Assembly (NCBI RefSeq): GCF_020085105.1
Contig: NC_058044.1
Span: 26,223,206-26,287,205, forward strand
Reading direction: 5' to 3'
Source of the DNA: Siniperca chuatsi
Lineage: Eukaryota > Chordata > Actinopteri > Centrarchiformes > Sinipercidae
DNA length: 64,000 nt
In this document: one piece after another, positions 34,496-64,000 of the stretch
How the letters are laid out: each line of letters opens with the position of its first letter
Position numbering within the stretch: position 1 is the first letter of the stretch
Translations under genes and position numbers: made by a program
The notes under the pieces: generated by a model
Databases searched by the model: none
Seen by the model: the letters and a program-made list of their open reading frames with translations, nothing else
What the model was told of the DNA's origin: nothing

Positions 34496-35181
34496 AAACC
34501 TATGTACTTCACCCACCACTGGGTGACAAGCCCCTGCAGCAGTCAAGGCACACTGCTGCCCGTATGTGTGTGTATGTGTGTGTGCCTCACTGTAGCACCC
34601 ATTCCAGCAGATTCTGCTGGCATAAGATCTGGTTTACCCTGCCAACAGCAACCACCCTCATCCATTCCTCCTTCCTTCCTTCCTTCTCCTTTCCTTTGGC
34701 TGCTTGATGAGGGAGAGAGGGGGGGACCCTATAGCTCAACTCATTTTTTTATGTGCATGTGTGTTGTGTGTTGATTAGAGTATTAAAGTCAGTTTGTGAG
34801 CAAATACATCCACCTTGTAATGCCAAATATGAGCATGTGGGGCTCCTGATTGCAAAGTCTGCAAAGTCAACCACAGAGACTGAGACATCTACCATTTATT
34901 AATACTGACTTACAATTTTCTACACACAAAATTCATTTACATTATGAAAGTGAACAATCACGTACACATGGCATCAAGTGGTCACCGCACATTTATAAAT
35001 ATTTAATTTTGTGAAGGTGTTAATGATAATCAACTAAAGTTGTTAGATATCTGTCTATCATTCATATATATTTATTAATTCTTTCATTTTTTGGCCAATA
35101 AACAGGCGTATGTCAGAGTTTGTCCATTTTGGCTCAGTTGGGAGTCTGTGAAGGAGCTGCACTGTGCCATGGCGACACCAG
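32913..35181. other. Intergenic region between pi4k2b and the LIM gene
   Basis: No coding exon is recognised. There is a pyrimidine-rich stretch at about 33870-34030 and two GT-rich runs. The end near 35000-35181 probably includes the LIM gene 3' UTR, with AATAAA-type complements near 35070. Confidence 0.5.
34461..34494. repeat. (GT)n microsatellite
   Basis: Seventeen uninterrupted GT units. Confidence 0.95.
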
Positions 35182-35245
35182 TCACCTGTTACCTGTCAAG
35201 AAAGATTCACACAGAGAAAAGACATTCAGAAATTGCATGTGGGTG

Positions 35246-35278
<33 letters not shown>

Positions 35279-36106
35279 ATGCTTTCATAATGGGAAGGCA
35301 GTACCTCTTGGACCAAACATCTTCAGGTAGCAGTGTGAACAGTATGGCTTCTCATCATACTGAAACACAATCAGCAGGACATATTTACTGTATCATCCTG
35401 CTTATTCATTCAATAGCTTTTTTTTTTTTTTTACTATTTTTATCACATATTTCCTCATCCATTTTCCTCATATACCTCAGCATGTTGTCCAGCTGTGAGC
35501 TGTCTGTTGCACTTTTGACACTTCAGACACAGAGGGTGGTAGTCCCTCCCTAAGGACCTCTTCTTCTCACCTGTACCAAAGAAAAATGAGGACTGTGTTA
35601 ATGCGAGGCCAGGTGGGATAGAAAACCAAAAAGTCAGAGGAATTTTGCATTTGCACACATCCACTCCATATTTTTATGACATCATGTCTTCTGGATTCTC
35701 TGAGATGCGGGACAATCCCTTCGATTACATAGTAATATTTTTCATTTACAAGAAATCATTTACAATTTACAAGAAATCGTGTGATTCGAGTGTCTGGTTC
35801 AGAATATAGACTGTTACTCTCATCCGTACAAATAGACCAGAGAGTGTGGTGCTGGAGGAAAAAAGGTAAGTAGGCCAGGTCACATCAGAGATTTTGAACT
35901 TAGCTGGCACATGAATAGGAAAGTAAAACTAGCAGTAAAAAACGCAACAAAATAGACTTGAAATAGTTGGTTTAAGTGCTGTTGTGCATCTAATAGTGAG
36001 TGTGGGAGAGGACTCAACCGAAAGAGACAGACGGTAAGGAGGAAACCCAGAGAGCAGCGTGCAAGCTTGTTTGGCTAGACCCACATCCTGTTGTTATCAT
36101 GGATAT

Positions 36107-36137
<31 letters not shown>

Positions 36138-36747
36138 CTTGAAAGAGAAGGAGAAAGCCAGAGAGAAAGAATGTGTGAAAGGTCTTCTTTTGGTCCTCCA
36201 AACAGAGAATAGAGCCAGATATATCAGGAAATACACCTCCAAAACCTTTGTCGCTGTAGCAGATATTTTGACTTGTCAGCAGGAGAAGCAAAGGTGTAAT
36301 GTTAATGATGTGTCTGTGAGTCAGTATGCACAATAGCAGTGCCTTAATACTGGTACATCTAAATGGAATCCAGCCATCGTTAACATTATTACTTGTGCTG
36401 TTGAGCTGTGTTTGGCAGGATATGTACACTGTAAGAAAAGCCTATTATTAATACATTTTCACCTGTTCTTATATTTTATCCCATAGGCTTACATTTTTGT
36501 GACAAGTCTGTGGTAATGGAAAAACATTTTTTCTTATTAATACTTTTTCTTATTTAGGTGAAATAAGTAAAACAAACACACTGAGAGAGAGAGAGAGGGA
36601 GAGAGAAATCAGAAAGAAATAGAGAACAGGACAGAGAGAAAATGCCAGACAGGCAGAGGAAGACAGACATATAGAGTAAAAAAATTTAAAGAGGTCAGAC
36701 TCACCAAAGTAAACGGGCTTCCCACAGATTGGACAGTAGCCTACCAT
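35182..36747 (-). CDS. Single-LIM-domain cysteine-rich protein (CRIP type)
   Basis: Exons 36747-36705, 35570-35476 and 35359-35305 join in frame with GT-AG borders. A probable last exon at 35192-35182 adds two codons and a stop, giving about 68 residues against 76-77 in CRIP1. The eight zinc ligands of one LIM domain are visible: CPIC at the N-terminus, HPLCLKCQKC in the middle and CSHC near the end, followed by the CRIP-like MFGPR. LIM domains bind partner proteins and not DNA. CRIP proteins are small cytoplasmic or nuclear adaptors. The last ligand pair is CX2C where CRIP1 has CX3C, and the glycine-rich CRIP1 tail is missing. The last exon is inferred only from frame and a weak acceptor, so the C-terminus is uncertain. 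I cannot name the orthologue. A (GT)n run at 35248-35277 lies in the last intron. Confidence 0.75.
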
Positions 36748-37529
36748 GATGGAATATAATTATTTATTGGACAGTGTTGATGCGTGCACTTTAGCTGGTG
36801 TAGTGAGAAATTATATCCTACAAGAGCATACGCGTGCATATATGTGTGAACTGAAAATTGACAGGAAAACCGTTAAACTGCAGCTATGTCGGCGTCTTGT
36901 CAAGTCAAAACCAGGATGTGGTGAATGAGACGTCACAGGAAGAGAGAATGATTGTGATTTGAGAAGTAAATACTATCATCAGTGGAAAAAAGAGACAGGC
37001 GGCATCTCTAATCACATCTTCTATGTATGATAACGGATATAAAGCCATGGAAATAGGAATCATTTTATAGTCAGTTGCATATACACAAACCTAGCCATGA
37101 CCCTGTAAAGACAGAAAGAAAGAGGGAGAGAGAAAGAAAGAAAGAGGGGTGAGGAGAGAAGGGACAAAAACAGCTGTCAGCAGCTCAAATTCCCAGCTAT
37201 CGTCTCTCCTTTCCTGCTGTTTTCACCCTCTTTTCTAGATAAAAACAAGGAGTTGAGCCTCTGAATTGTGAATTGAAAAGGGAAACCTGACACTTGTGCC
37301 TTTCTTTCCTTCTTTCTGTTGACCCCCCACCCTCTCTTTCCCTGTCACATACTCACACACATTCACGCCCCCGCTCACTGACTCACACAGACACACACCA
37401 TACACCCATTCACACACGCACACACGCACACCAAAAAGGCTGTACTTCTCCTCAATGACATCACATACAGAGGCTGCAGCCAAAGAGCAGAGGGAGAGGC
37501 AGGGTGAGGTCGGGTTGGTTGAGGGACAG

Positions 37530-37588
37530 ACGGGGGGGGGGTAGGAGGTGTGTGTGTGTGTGTGTGTGCGTGCGTGTGTGTGTGTGTG
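37530..37588. repeat. Poly-G run followed by (GT)n
   Basis: A run of eleven G residues is followed within a few bases by a GT/GC alternating tract of about 40 bases. The alternating purine-pyrimidine composition is of the type that can adopt Z-DNA. Confidence 0.85.
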
Positions 37589-37847
37589 GAGGCAGTTATT
37601 CTCTTGGGATAGGTGATGGAAGTAGACCTAGGGAGGGACAGGGGTGAGGAGAGATGAGTGAGACAAGGATGGAGACAGTAGCCAGCCTCAGCTCAGCAGG
37701 GACAAAGAAGATGAACTCTGATGAACTTCGCAGAGCAGAACGAGGCCGCTGAAGTCAGAGTGGAAGACAGGCAAACTTCTGTGAGGTTCGATCCCTATCA
37801 CTGTCAGTGGGACTGAAAGAGACGTCCAACTGCATGACAGCAGACAG

Positions 37848-38318
37848 GAAAATACAGTGGTGGAAGAGGCATTCAGATCTTTTACTTAAGTAAAAGTAGC
37901 AATACCTCAAGGTAAAATTCCGCCATTACAAGTAAAACAGCAGCATACAAAATTTTACTTAAGTAAAAGTTCATAACAGTAGCAAAATGTCCTCAGAGTA
38001 TGAAAAGTAAAAGGGCTCATTATGAAAATTGACCCATGTCACTGTCACATTGTATTTTTGTTTTATTATTATAGATGCATTACTGTAGGCCTTTATGCAG
38101 CATTTTATGTTGTAGCTGGTTAGTTGTTTCCAAAACATTAAAGGGGACCGGTTTTATACATCAAGGTCTGTTTACAGGTCTTGGGGAGTACTACTGCTTA
38201 TGAGAAGAAGTTGTATAAAGCCTGACAAGGAACTTTAACTACAACTGTTTTAACTACATTAAAATTGCACTTAAGTACAGTACTTGAATAATGTTCCTTT
38301 CCACCACTGAGAAAATAC
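37848..38318. mobile_element. hAT-like non-autonomous transposon, copy B
   Basis: The second copy of the family at 3439-3913 spans 37856-38310. It is flanked by a perfect 8-bp duplication GAAAATAC (37848-37855 and 38311-38318). The ends are AGTGGTGGAAG and the inverse CTTTCCACCACTGA. Internal landmarks match copy A: GATCTTTTACTTAAG near the left end and ACTTAAGTACAGTACTTGA near the right. It is non-coding. Confidence 0.8.
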
Positions 38319-40499
38319 ATGTATATACACATGTACACCCATGTATCTTACAACATTTGTGATGTTTTAAAGTATATTTTCCCAGCCCTCGCACATCACA
38401 AATACATCTGCGTATCATTTCTTTTGCTGATGAACTTCAGAAGGCTATGAAATATATGAAGTATTTAATCATTTGCATATTTGCCAGCATCCCTCTCCTG
38501 TGTGTCATGCTTTGCAGAGGGATGGAATACCAAGTAGCTATTTCATCTGACCAGCCTTCCCTACAGGATAACCTATCATGTCTCTCCATCAGCATTCATT
38601 GTGTGTGGACAGCGCTAGGAGAGTTACATCCTGAATCTGAGGCCTATATCCAAGCGCAGCTTACAATGTTTTTTATGCAAATGATGATGTCATGATTTTA
38701 ATAGAGAACAGATAGTGAATATGCACAAACAAAAAACAGAGACTGGAGTCATTAGAGTGAGAAGGAATAGCTAGAAGGATTTTCACAGGTTGAATTAGAG
38801 GAATTGAGATAAAAAGGAGATATTAAAAAGAAAAAGGGAGCGAGGCATGGGGAAACAGAGGAGATGTAATTGTGAAATGGAGAGAGAAAGGAAACAAGAG
38901 GAGAGAAGAGAGGGGGCGTTAAAACCACATTTCCCAGAAGATCTTCTGGTAAGGCTGCGTTGAGAAAACTGCCAAAACTCTTTACACACACATTCCCGCA
39001 CTGGCACGCACATATGCACGGTTCACTTCTGCCAAGTCATATGAGATACACCAACACACACTGGATGGAGAGATGTGGGAATATTTGTGTGTGTGTATTT
39101 GTGTGAACAGGATTTATAGTAACATTCAGTGAGTGGTGGAAACAGATAGAGCTCGGAGGAGAGAGAGAGAGATAGAGAGAGGGAGAGAGGGAGAGAAACA
39201 CTGGCTCCTCTCCGCCGTCTCCTCTGGTGGGTTGGATCTTGCCGAGGCCAAACCCTCCGACGCCGGCTTTGAGAAGTGTGCGGGGGGGGGGCACAGGAAG
39301 AGGCTCAGGAAAGAAAAACGGCTGGAAGGATTCCTTCTTCCCACACATAAATGCACTCTTGATCACATGTGCGTACACATGAAAGTACACTCGCACACAT
39401 AGACACACACAAACACACACACACGGAGCAAAAAGGAGCCATTGGAAGGCTTCCTGTTTCCCCACACACTCTCACACACCCACTCGTCATCACGTTTCAG
39501 TTCTTGGCATCCTCCTTTCTCCTCCAAGCCCAGAATATGACATGGCTTTTGGGGTTGCATCTCAGCTGCATACACACAATTAGCCTCGCAGTACAAGACA
39601 TATGGCAAACAAAATCAAGCAGCATTTCAAACATTTGACAGATGAAGATAACCAAAGGACCACATGGTTATTTACTTTGTGGTACCTGTTTGAGGTACAG
39701 AGAAGAAACTTTTTTTCTTCCTCCTGATAGTTTCATTTGTGAAAATATCAGTTTTCAGAATTACTTTTCCTTGCTTCTTTTGAATTGTCAGATTGTCAAA
39801 GAAAGGGAAACAGCTTAAGCTTTACTAACCAAGCCAAACAAATCTCTCACTCTTTACTATTTCAAAGCCATTCTGGTGCTCATTTGGCACAGCTGGTTGG
39901 ATACTGCGCACCATGGCGTGGCAAGCCATTTCTGGGGTGTGTTTTCCACAAACATCCCCCTCTGTGACATCCTTTCTAGAGTCAGACGATCTAAAAGCTA
40001 TAATCCTCTACTTAGGGTATCAGCAGATGGAAAAGTCAGGAAAATAAGTCCTTGTTTTTCACTATTAATCTGGCAAAGCCTATAAGTCCCCTCATGCCTC
40101 TATGTAGTGATATGATTATGGCATGGTGACTATTACTACACGATTAGTAGCTGGGTCAGTCAGATTGCATTATGGGACATTTTGTTGTTTTGTATGGTCT
40201 GTGCAGAAACCAATGTTCTTCGTTTATGTGTGTGTGTGTGTGTGTCCGTGTGCATGCTTGTGTGTGTGTGAGTGTGTGCCAGTGGGATGAATTACACAGG
40301 TGTTGATGCCACTCTGACTTGCAATTCTCTATAGGGCTGATCCAAATGGCTAACACGACACTTGAAATACCATACACACACATGCAACAGATACTGACAC
40401 ACGTCATGCCATAAATAAGAAGTGAACTTCTAGTATCTATTTGTAGTTGCAATGCCATTAACTTCAAGAGCTGCTTACCAAAAGAGAGTAAATACAGTA

Positions 40500-41060
40500 A
40501 ATGCCAAGTTGAGATTTTGAATACATTTGTAGCTCAGCTAGCGGCAAGTCGGTCGATCAATTTGCCGGCCCACCATTTAGGTCCAGACTGAAATATGTCA
40601 ACAACTATTTTGTACAGATATTCATGTTCCCCAGAGGATGGATCCAACTAACCTTGTTGATCCACTGATTTTATCTCTAGTGCTTTTAGTGAAATGTCTC
40701 GACATCTACCAGATGGATTGGCACAAATTTTGGTTGGATGAATTACAATAGCCTGACTTTGAAGATTTCCTGAATTTCCCTCCAGCTTCATCATCAGGTC
40801 AAGTTTCTAATGTGCGCAGAGCTTTGGTTTATAAACAAATACCTGCAAAAGCAATCCCATCAGCCTCAGATGTAGTCTCTGTTTGGTGCTAATTAGCATA
40901 CGTTAGCATAAACTAAGATGGTGAACGCGGTCAACACTATACCTGCTAAACATCAGCATGTTAGCTTTGTTATTGTGAGCATGTTAGTATGCTGATGTTA
41001 GCATTTAGCTCAAAGCATCGCAGTGCATACAAGTACAGCCTAAACATGTCTTTCTTGCAT
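40500..41060. repeat. Dispersed teleost repeat
   Basis: Blocks such as AAATGTCTCGACATCTACCA, AGATGGATTGGCACAAATTT and GCATGTTAGCTTTGTTATTG are arranged as in a common fish interspersed repeat. The right part is rich in ATGTTAGCAT-type repeats. It has no coding potential. Confidence 0.5.
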
Positions 41061-42439
41061 TAAATATTTCACTCAGTGTCATATAGCATTAAGGAAGAGT
41101 TGGAACAGGCTGATACAGAATATACAGTACAAGAAACAGTCAGACTGTGTGGGATAAGATGACTTTAACAACCTTAAAGCTACTTAAGAGGAAATAAAAA
41201 AGGAAAACTGTGTATTACGCGAATGATATGCTCATTATACACAGTTTCAAACGTCCAGAGTCACTCAGCAGAGTTCTGGTGTATAGCGCTCAGTTCTCGA
41301 GGCTGGTCCCACCTATTGTTTAGATCTGCTTGGGGAAACAGAAAGGCAGGCAGAAGGAAAGAACCTAATGTGTTGCTTCTTGCCTGTGCATTCTTGGCAT
41401 AGCTCTTTGCCCTTTTCATTTTTTGACTGTGATTTTTTTTTTCTCCCTTGCTTTAATAGTGAAGCCAAGGGTCCACAGCCAGCCAAGTCCCACCGCTCCA
41501 GTCTGGCTAAGCCACAGAAAGCTTGGCTTCCTCCACTCTATGCTCTCTCTCTCTCTCTCTCTCATTCTCCATGTATGACTACAGTATGCGTCCCTCTCGC
41601 TCTCTCTTTGTATGTTTCTCTATGTCGCTATGTCTCTCCTATTTGTCTCCTTACTTTCTGTTTTCTTTTTTGTGTCTGTCTGCATTGGTCAATCTGCCTC
41701 TTTGTATCAGTTTCTCTTCTAACAAACACACACACACACACACACACATACACACCACCCTCTCTATTTCCCTGCCTGTCAGTCTGTCACAGCCAGAGGA
41801 CTGGTTTAGCAGGCGGGGTTCAGCTGGGCTCCACAAACACATGGCTCTCAATCTGCCTTCTTGTGTGTGCTGGAATGGTATTTCTTTTTCTATGCTGTTC
41901 ATGCTTTTTATTTAATCTTCCTTTAATTTTATGTACACGTTTAAAGAAAGTCAAATATTTTTACACTTATACATATGGACGAGGCAGACATCATACTGTA
42001 TAAGGCCTTATGTGTTTCTTTTTTGTAGTGAACTTTGTATCTAGACTAGCAAATTTCAGCCGCTTGGATCATTTGAAATGTCTTCATTGTCACATATAAC
42101 CTTCAAAAACATATACAATTAGGTAACGCTGGAGGTATTAAAGCAATGACGTGCCATCTAAAATTCTGCTTCTCCTCAGAAGACACTGTCTTTTTCTAAA
42201 CAATATGAATAAATGTGAGTTTGAATGTATCCATAAGAGACAGTGTTGGCAATTTGCTCCTCTCTGTCTCTGAAGTGAAATTGAATTATAGATCAAGAAC
42301 CCCTTGTGTGCACTAAAAACAGAACTCTCCAACTCAAACAAAGCCTGCTCCTTCTTCTACTACGCCCATTTCTATCTGATCAGCACCATTCATTCCACCA
42401 CTTAGACGGGAATCTAATTAGACCAGAATATCAACATTA

Positions 42440-42965
42440 AAACACATATCTGCCCCCCACCCTCTCTCTCTCTCTCTCTCTCTCTTTGTTTCTCTGCTCT
42501 TCCCTACAGCTGGTGAGAGTATGGTCTGTGGCTGCCCCTCCCCCAGCATTTAAACAAGCCAATAAGAGAGCACGTCAGCAAAATAACCCCCCCACACACA
42601 CACCATCCCTCGTTTTCCCTTACCACCCCATCCATTCCCAACCCCATCCCCAGAGCCCCTCTACACCCCATCCCCCTTTCCTACCACCCCTAACCCACTT
42701 ACTCATCCTGCCTCCACCCTCCCACACACCCACGAGACTTCCCCACCCTCTGTACTTTCTCACCCGTGCTCACCCTACTTAGTAACTGCTCCCTAGTCTT
42801 CTTCCCCTTCCTCTCACTCTACTTCCCACTCACCCTTTTTCCTGGACACCCTTTCTTCAAACTCCTTCATTACACCCACTCGCCATTTCCCTTATCTGAA
42901 TCTCTGCCGCTCCCCTTCCTTCCCCCACCTTTCTCTCTCCTCCCTCCCTCTCTCTCTTCTCTCTC
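42440..42965. repeat. Long C/T-rich tract
   Basis: From a (CT)n run at about 42463-42484 onward, and especially from 42585 to 42960, the plus strand is overwhelmingly pyrimidine with CCACCC and CTTCC motifs. It is simple-sequence-like and not a gene, although it leaves long open frames in both strands. Confidence 0.7.
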
Positions 42966-44299
42966 TTCTGTGGCCTTATCTTATGAATATCGGTAGCACA
43001 CTGGGTGAAAAATTGATCCTCCCCGCCTGTCTGTGGACGCTGCCACAGCGCATTAGCCTGTGTGTGAATGTGTGTGTGTGTGTGTGTGTGTGTGGAGGCT
43101 TGCTGCTTTGTGGGGGAGAGGGAGGGGGGGGGGGTGGAAGGGATATTTGCATATCATCAAAGTAGGGAAAGGGAGTGTAATGAGGAGAGAATGCATGTGT
43201 GTCGGGTGTATGTGTGTATTAGGAGTGGTGTTGATGGGTTGAGTGTGTGTGAAATGAGAGAACAAGACCAAGGGAATAGGGTATGGGAGGTGAGATGGAC
43301 TGGGATGGGTTTAGGTGTGTGTGGGAGAGAGAGAACGAGGACAGACAGACAGGCAGAAATCATATGCATATATCCTTCACATGCCATCCACCACACCCCT
43401 CACACACAGAGGATGCATAGAATATCAACACTACACTACACTATAGTTTATCATACTGGCCATATCCTTGACCCTTGACACAACAGCCCTTAAATGGTTC
43501 GACAGAAAAGTGTTATGCTCTCTCTAGCTTCATTAGCCTAATCGCTAGATACAAATAGCCATATTCCAACACATTTCACTATTGTAAGAACATATGGAGC
43601 TCAATTGGTTTGTGCGGGGATGAAGACACACTTACAAACCTGTTCTATCCGTGAGAATTTTGGCTCAGGTCGCACGAGCAGACTCTCCTCCTTCAGCCTT
43701 CATGGCAAAAATTGAATTAGGCCAATTTATTGCAGACGTGGGCTAAATAAACCTCTTTTATCACTCATTATTTTGTTGCTGTCTCCCTGTCTACTTTTCT
43801 AACCCCAGTAAAATGGTATGCAACTTTTGCAAACACAGCGAATATTTATTTTTAAAGCGAACTTTCGGCTCCAGAGGAAACAGCTGCAACGGGTAGGCTT
43901 GGTATTTGTAAATAAATATTTTAAAGCCCCTTTTTGCCTGCCTCTGTGCTATCCACAGCTTCTGATATAACAGGGGACATAATCGATTACCGATCCCCAA
44001 CACGTTCATATTGCCAGTAAACTCGTGTTTTTATAGTAAAGCGAATGAAAACAAATCACATTTAACACTTTTAAATGTTGTTTCGTGTGCTTTTGTTCTC
44101 TGTGAATATGTGGGAAAGGTGTATGCTTAGAACAACTACAAACGCTTTCTGTTTTCCGGTATCGCTTGGGCAGGCCTGGTGAAATCCGACTTAAGCGTTG
44201 ACGGTCTGTCACATTTCACGCTGACACCAAGCGAACACAGGGCGCATACACACACACACACACACACGCTCTCATACATTCACATACACATACACACAC

Positions 44300-44371
44300 A
44301 CTCACACGCAGAGCTCACCATATTATCGACAGATCCGAGTCAAGAGTACAGTTGAGGAGAGCACATTGAAG
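44300..44371 (+). other. Probable non-coding first exon of the RNF gene
   Basis: The sequence ends at a consensus donor, TGAAG followed by GTGAGT at 44372, and lies upstream of a CpG-containing region. The next exon begins at 45374 after TTTTTAAACAG. There is no ATG-led frame of interest in it. The 5' boundary is a guess and no transcript evidence is available. Confidence 0.35.
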
Positions 44372-45453
44372 GTGAGTTGTTGTAAAAAAAACTATTCTGG
44401 GCAGGGGAATGAGACCGGGATTCACTGGTAGACTCAGAGGCGGGGTCATTCCTTAAGATCGTGTTAATTTTAGCCGTGGTTCGTTCTTTGTAATTTTATG
44501 TTGACCACTTTTTTTTTTATCTTTCTCTGTGCGCTTTGCTGTTTGCCCCTTTCCAGTTGGGAAACATTACCAGGTCACCGTAACTCAGTGAAATCATCCC
44601 GGATAAGTTTTATTGAAGCCTTTTCGTTTTGTTACTATTAACCAAGTAATTTAAAGGGATTCGAGGCGTGGGTGGCTAGCTACGGGATGTTTTTTCTGTG
44701 TTGGTCGGTGGAGGAGGAGGGGTTGGTATGGCTTGCCAAGCTAGCGAACGGCGTTACGCAGACTGGTTAAACAAGTTTAAATGGTTGTTAAAGTGGACAA
44801 AGTTGCCTTAAACTCAGTTCGAGGGTAAATGCGGTTATGAGAAAGCGACCGGATATGCTAACACGGTTGTTGTACGATTAGAATAAATGTAATAAAGCGT
44901 TTACCACAGTGTGCTATGCCCCCCCAACGTTAGCCTCCTGTGAGCTAGCGAGCCGTGGTCGTACTCGCTGCTCGGTTGTTATGAACTAAACGTCGCTGGT
45001 GAACCATTAGCGTTGCCGTCCTGTAGAAGTAGCTTCATATTTTTTTTTAACCTAAATTACCGACCTCTGGCCACAGTTGTGTTTAATTAAAAACGCGATA
45101 TCGAACAGACAACGTCGTGTAGTTGATGAACCAGTTTGGGGAATCACGCTGTGTTTGTGTTCAGTAGCTAGCGTTACTTGGACAAACTTGAGAAAAGTAG
45201 GGACCTGAAAGTTAAAACACACACATGCTTGTCAAAATAAGCAGTGGCGGTCAACATTAGGTGTTTGTGTAAACAGTTTAATCTGGTGAATGTTTTGACT
45301 TGCAGTCTAACACTGAGTGTCCCACAGCTCAGTTTAACTGTTAGCCACTCAACAACTTTGTATTTTTAAACAGTGACTGAAGGCTTCTTCTGTGAGAGGA
45401 AACGAGAGGAAAAACGCAGAAAAAAAGAAACAGAGGAAATCCCCCGAAAGGAA

Positions 45454-64000
<18,547 letters not shown>

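Larger units (their letters stand above)
36748..44299. other. Intergenic region between the LIM gene and the RNF gene
   Basis: I find no exon in this 7.5 kb. The two gene starts face away from each other, so both promoters should lie in or at the edges of this interval. It holds a hAT-like element, a dispersed repeat near 40500-41060, several CA/GT runs (36103-36137, 41725-41750, 43069-43094) and a long pyrimidine-rich tract. Confidence 0.55.

Noticed and set aside
41368-42003. 211-codon plus-strand frame with Leu/Ser/Cys-rich sequence
   Set aside because: It comes from CT- and CA-rich simple sequence, with no domain and no credible exon structure. It only looks membrane-like because of TCT/CTC repeats.

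Overview
This is a window of teleost fish nuclear DNA. The evidence is intron-bearing vertebrate genes with GT-AG splice sites, dense CA/GT microsatellites, and repeat families typical of ray-finned fish: a Rex3/RTE retrotransposon with a (GATG)n tail, tRNA-derived SINEs, L2/Rex1-like LINE tails and hAT-like elements. Nothing is prokaryotic: there are no operons, no CRISPR array and no phage genes.

Four protein-coding genes can be reconstructed. (1) An HtrA serine protease, best matched to htra3, lies on the minus strand at 16678-8524. It has nine coding exons that splice in frame to 472 residues, and it carries an antisense Rex3 insertion in intron 5. (2) Phosphatidylinositol 4-kinase type 2 beta (pi4k2b) lies on the minus strand at 30471-20275, with eleven coding exons and 508 residues. 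(3) A single-LIM-domain cysteine-rich protein of the CRIP type lies on the minus strand at 36747-35182, with four small exons and about 68 residues. (4) The 5' two thirds of a RING E3 ligase gene of the RNF44/RNF38 family lies on the plus strand from 45454 to the window end. Its RING domain lies beyond the window.

Layout: 1-8.5 kb is gene-free and repeat-rich. 8.5-16.7 kb is htra3. 16.7-20.2 kb is intergenic. 20.3-30.5 kb is pi4k2b. 30.98-32.91 kb holds a 1.9-kb non-autonomous DNA element just upstream of pi4k2b. 35.2-36.7 kb is the LIM gene. 36.8-44.2 kb is intergenic, with microsatellites and pyrimidine tracts. 44.3-64 kb is the RNF gene with two long introns.

The genes are not an operon and show no obvious joint pathway. 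They encode a secreted protease, a lipid kinase of endosomal and Golgi membranes, a LIM adaptor and a ubiquitin ligase. I found no convincing new biological system. The most noteworthy signals are mobile elements with intact target-site duplications, a perfect 22-bp hairpin in an RNF intron, a fold-back element with telomere-like repeats nested in a SINE, and a degenerate minisatellite inside a long non-autonomous element.
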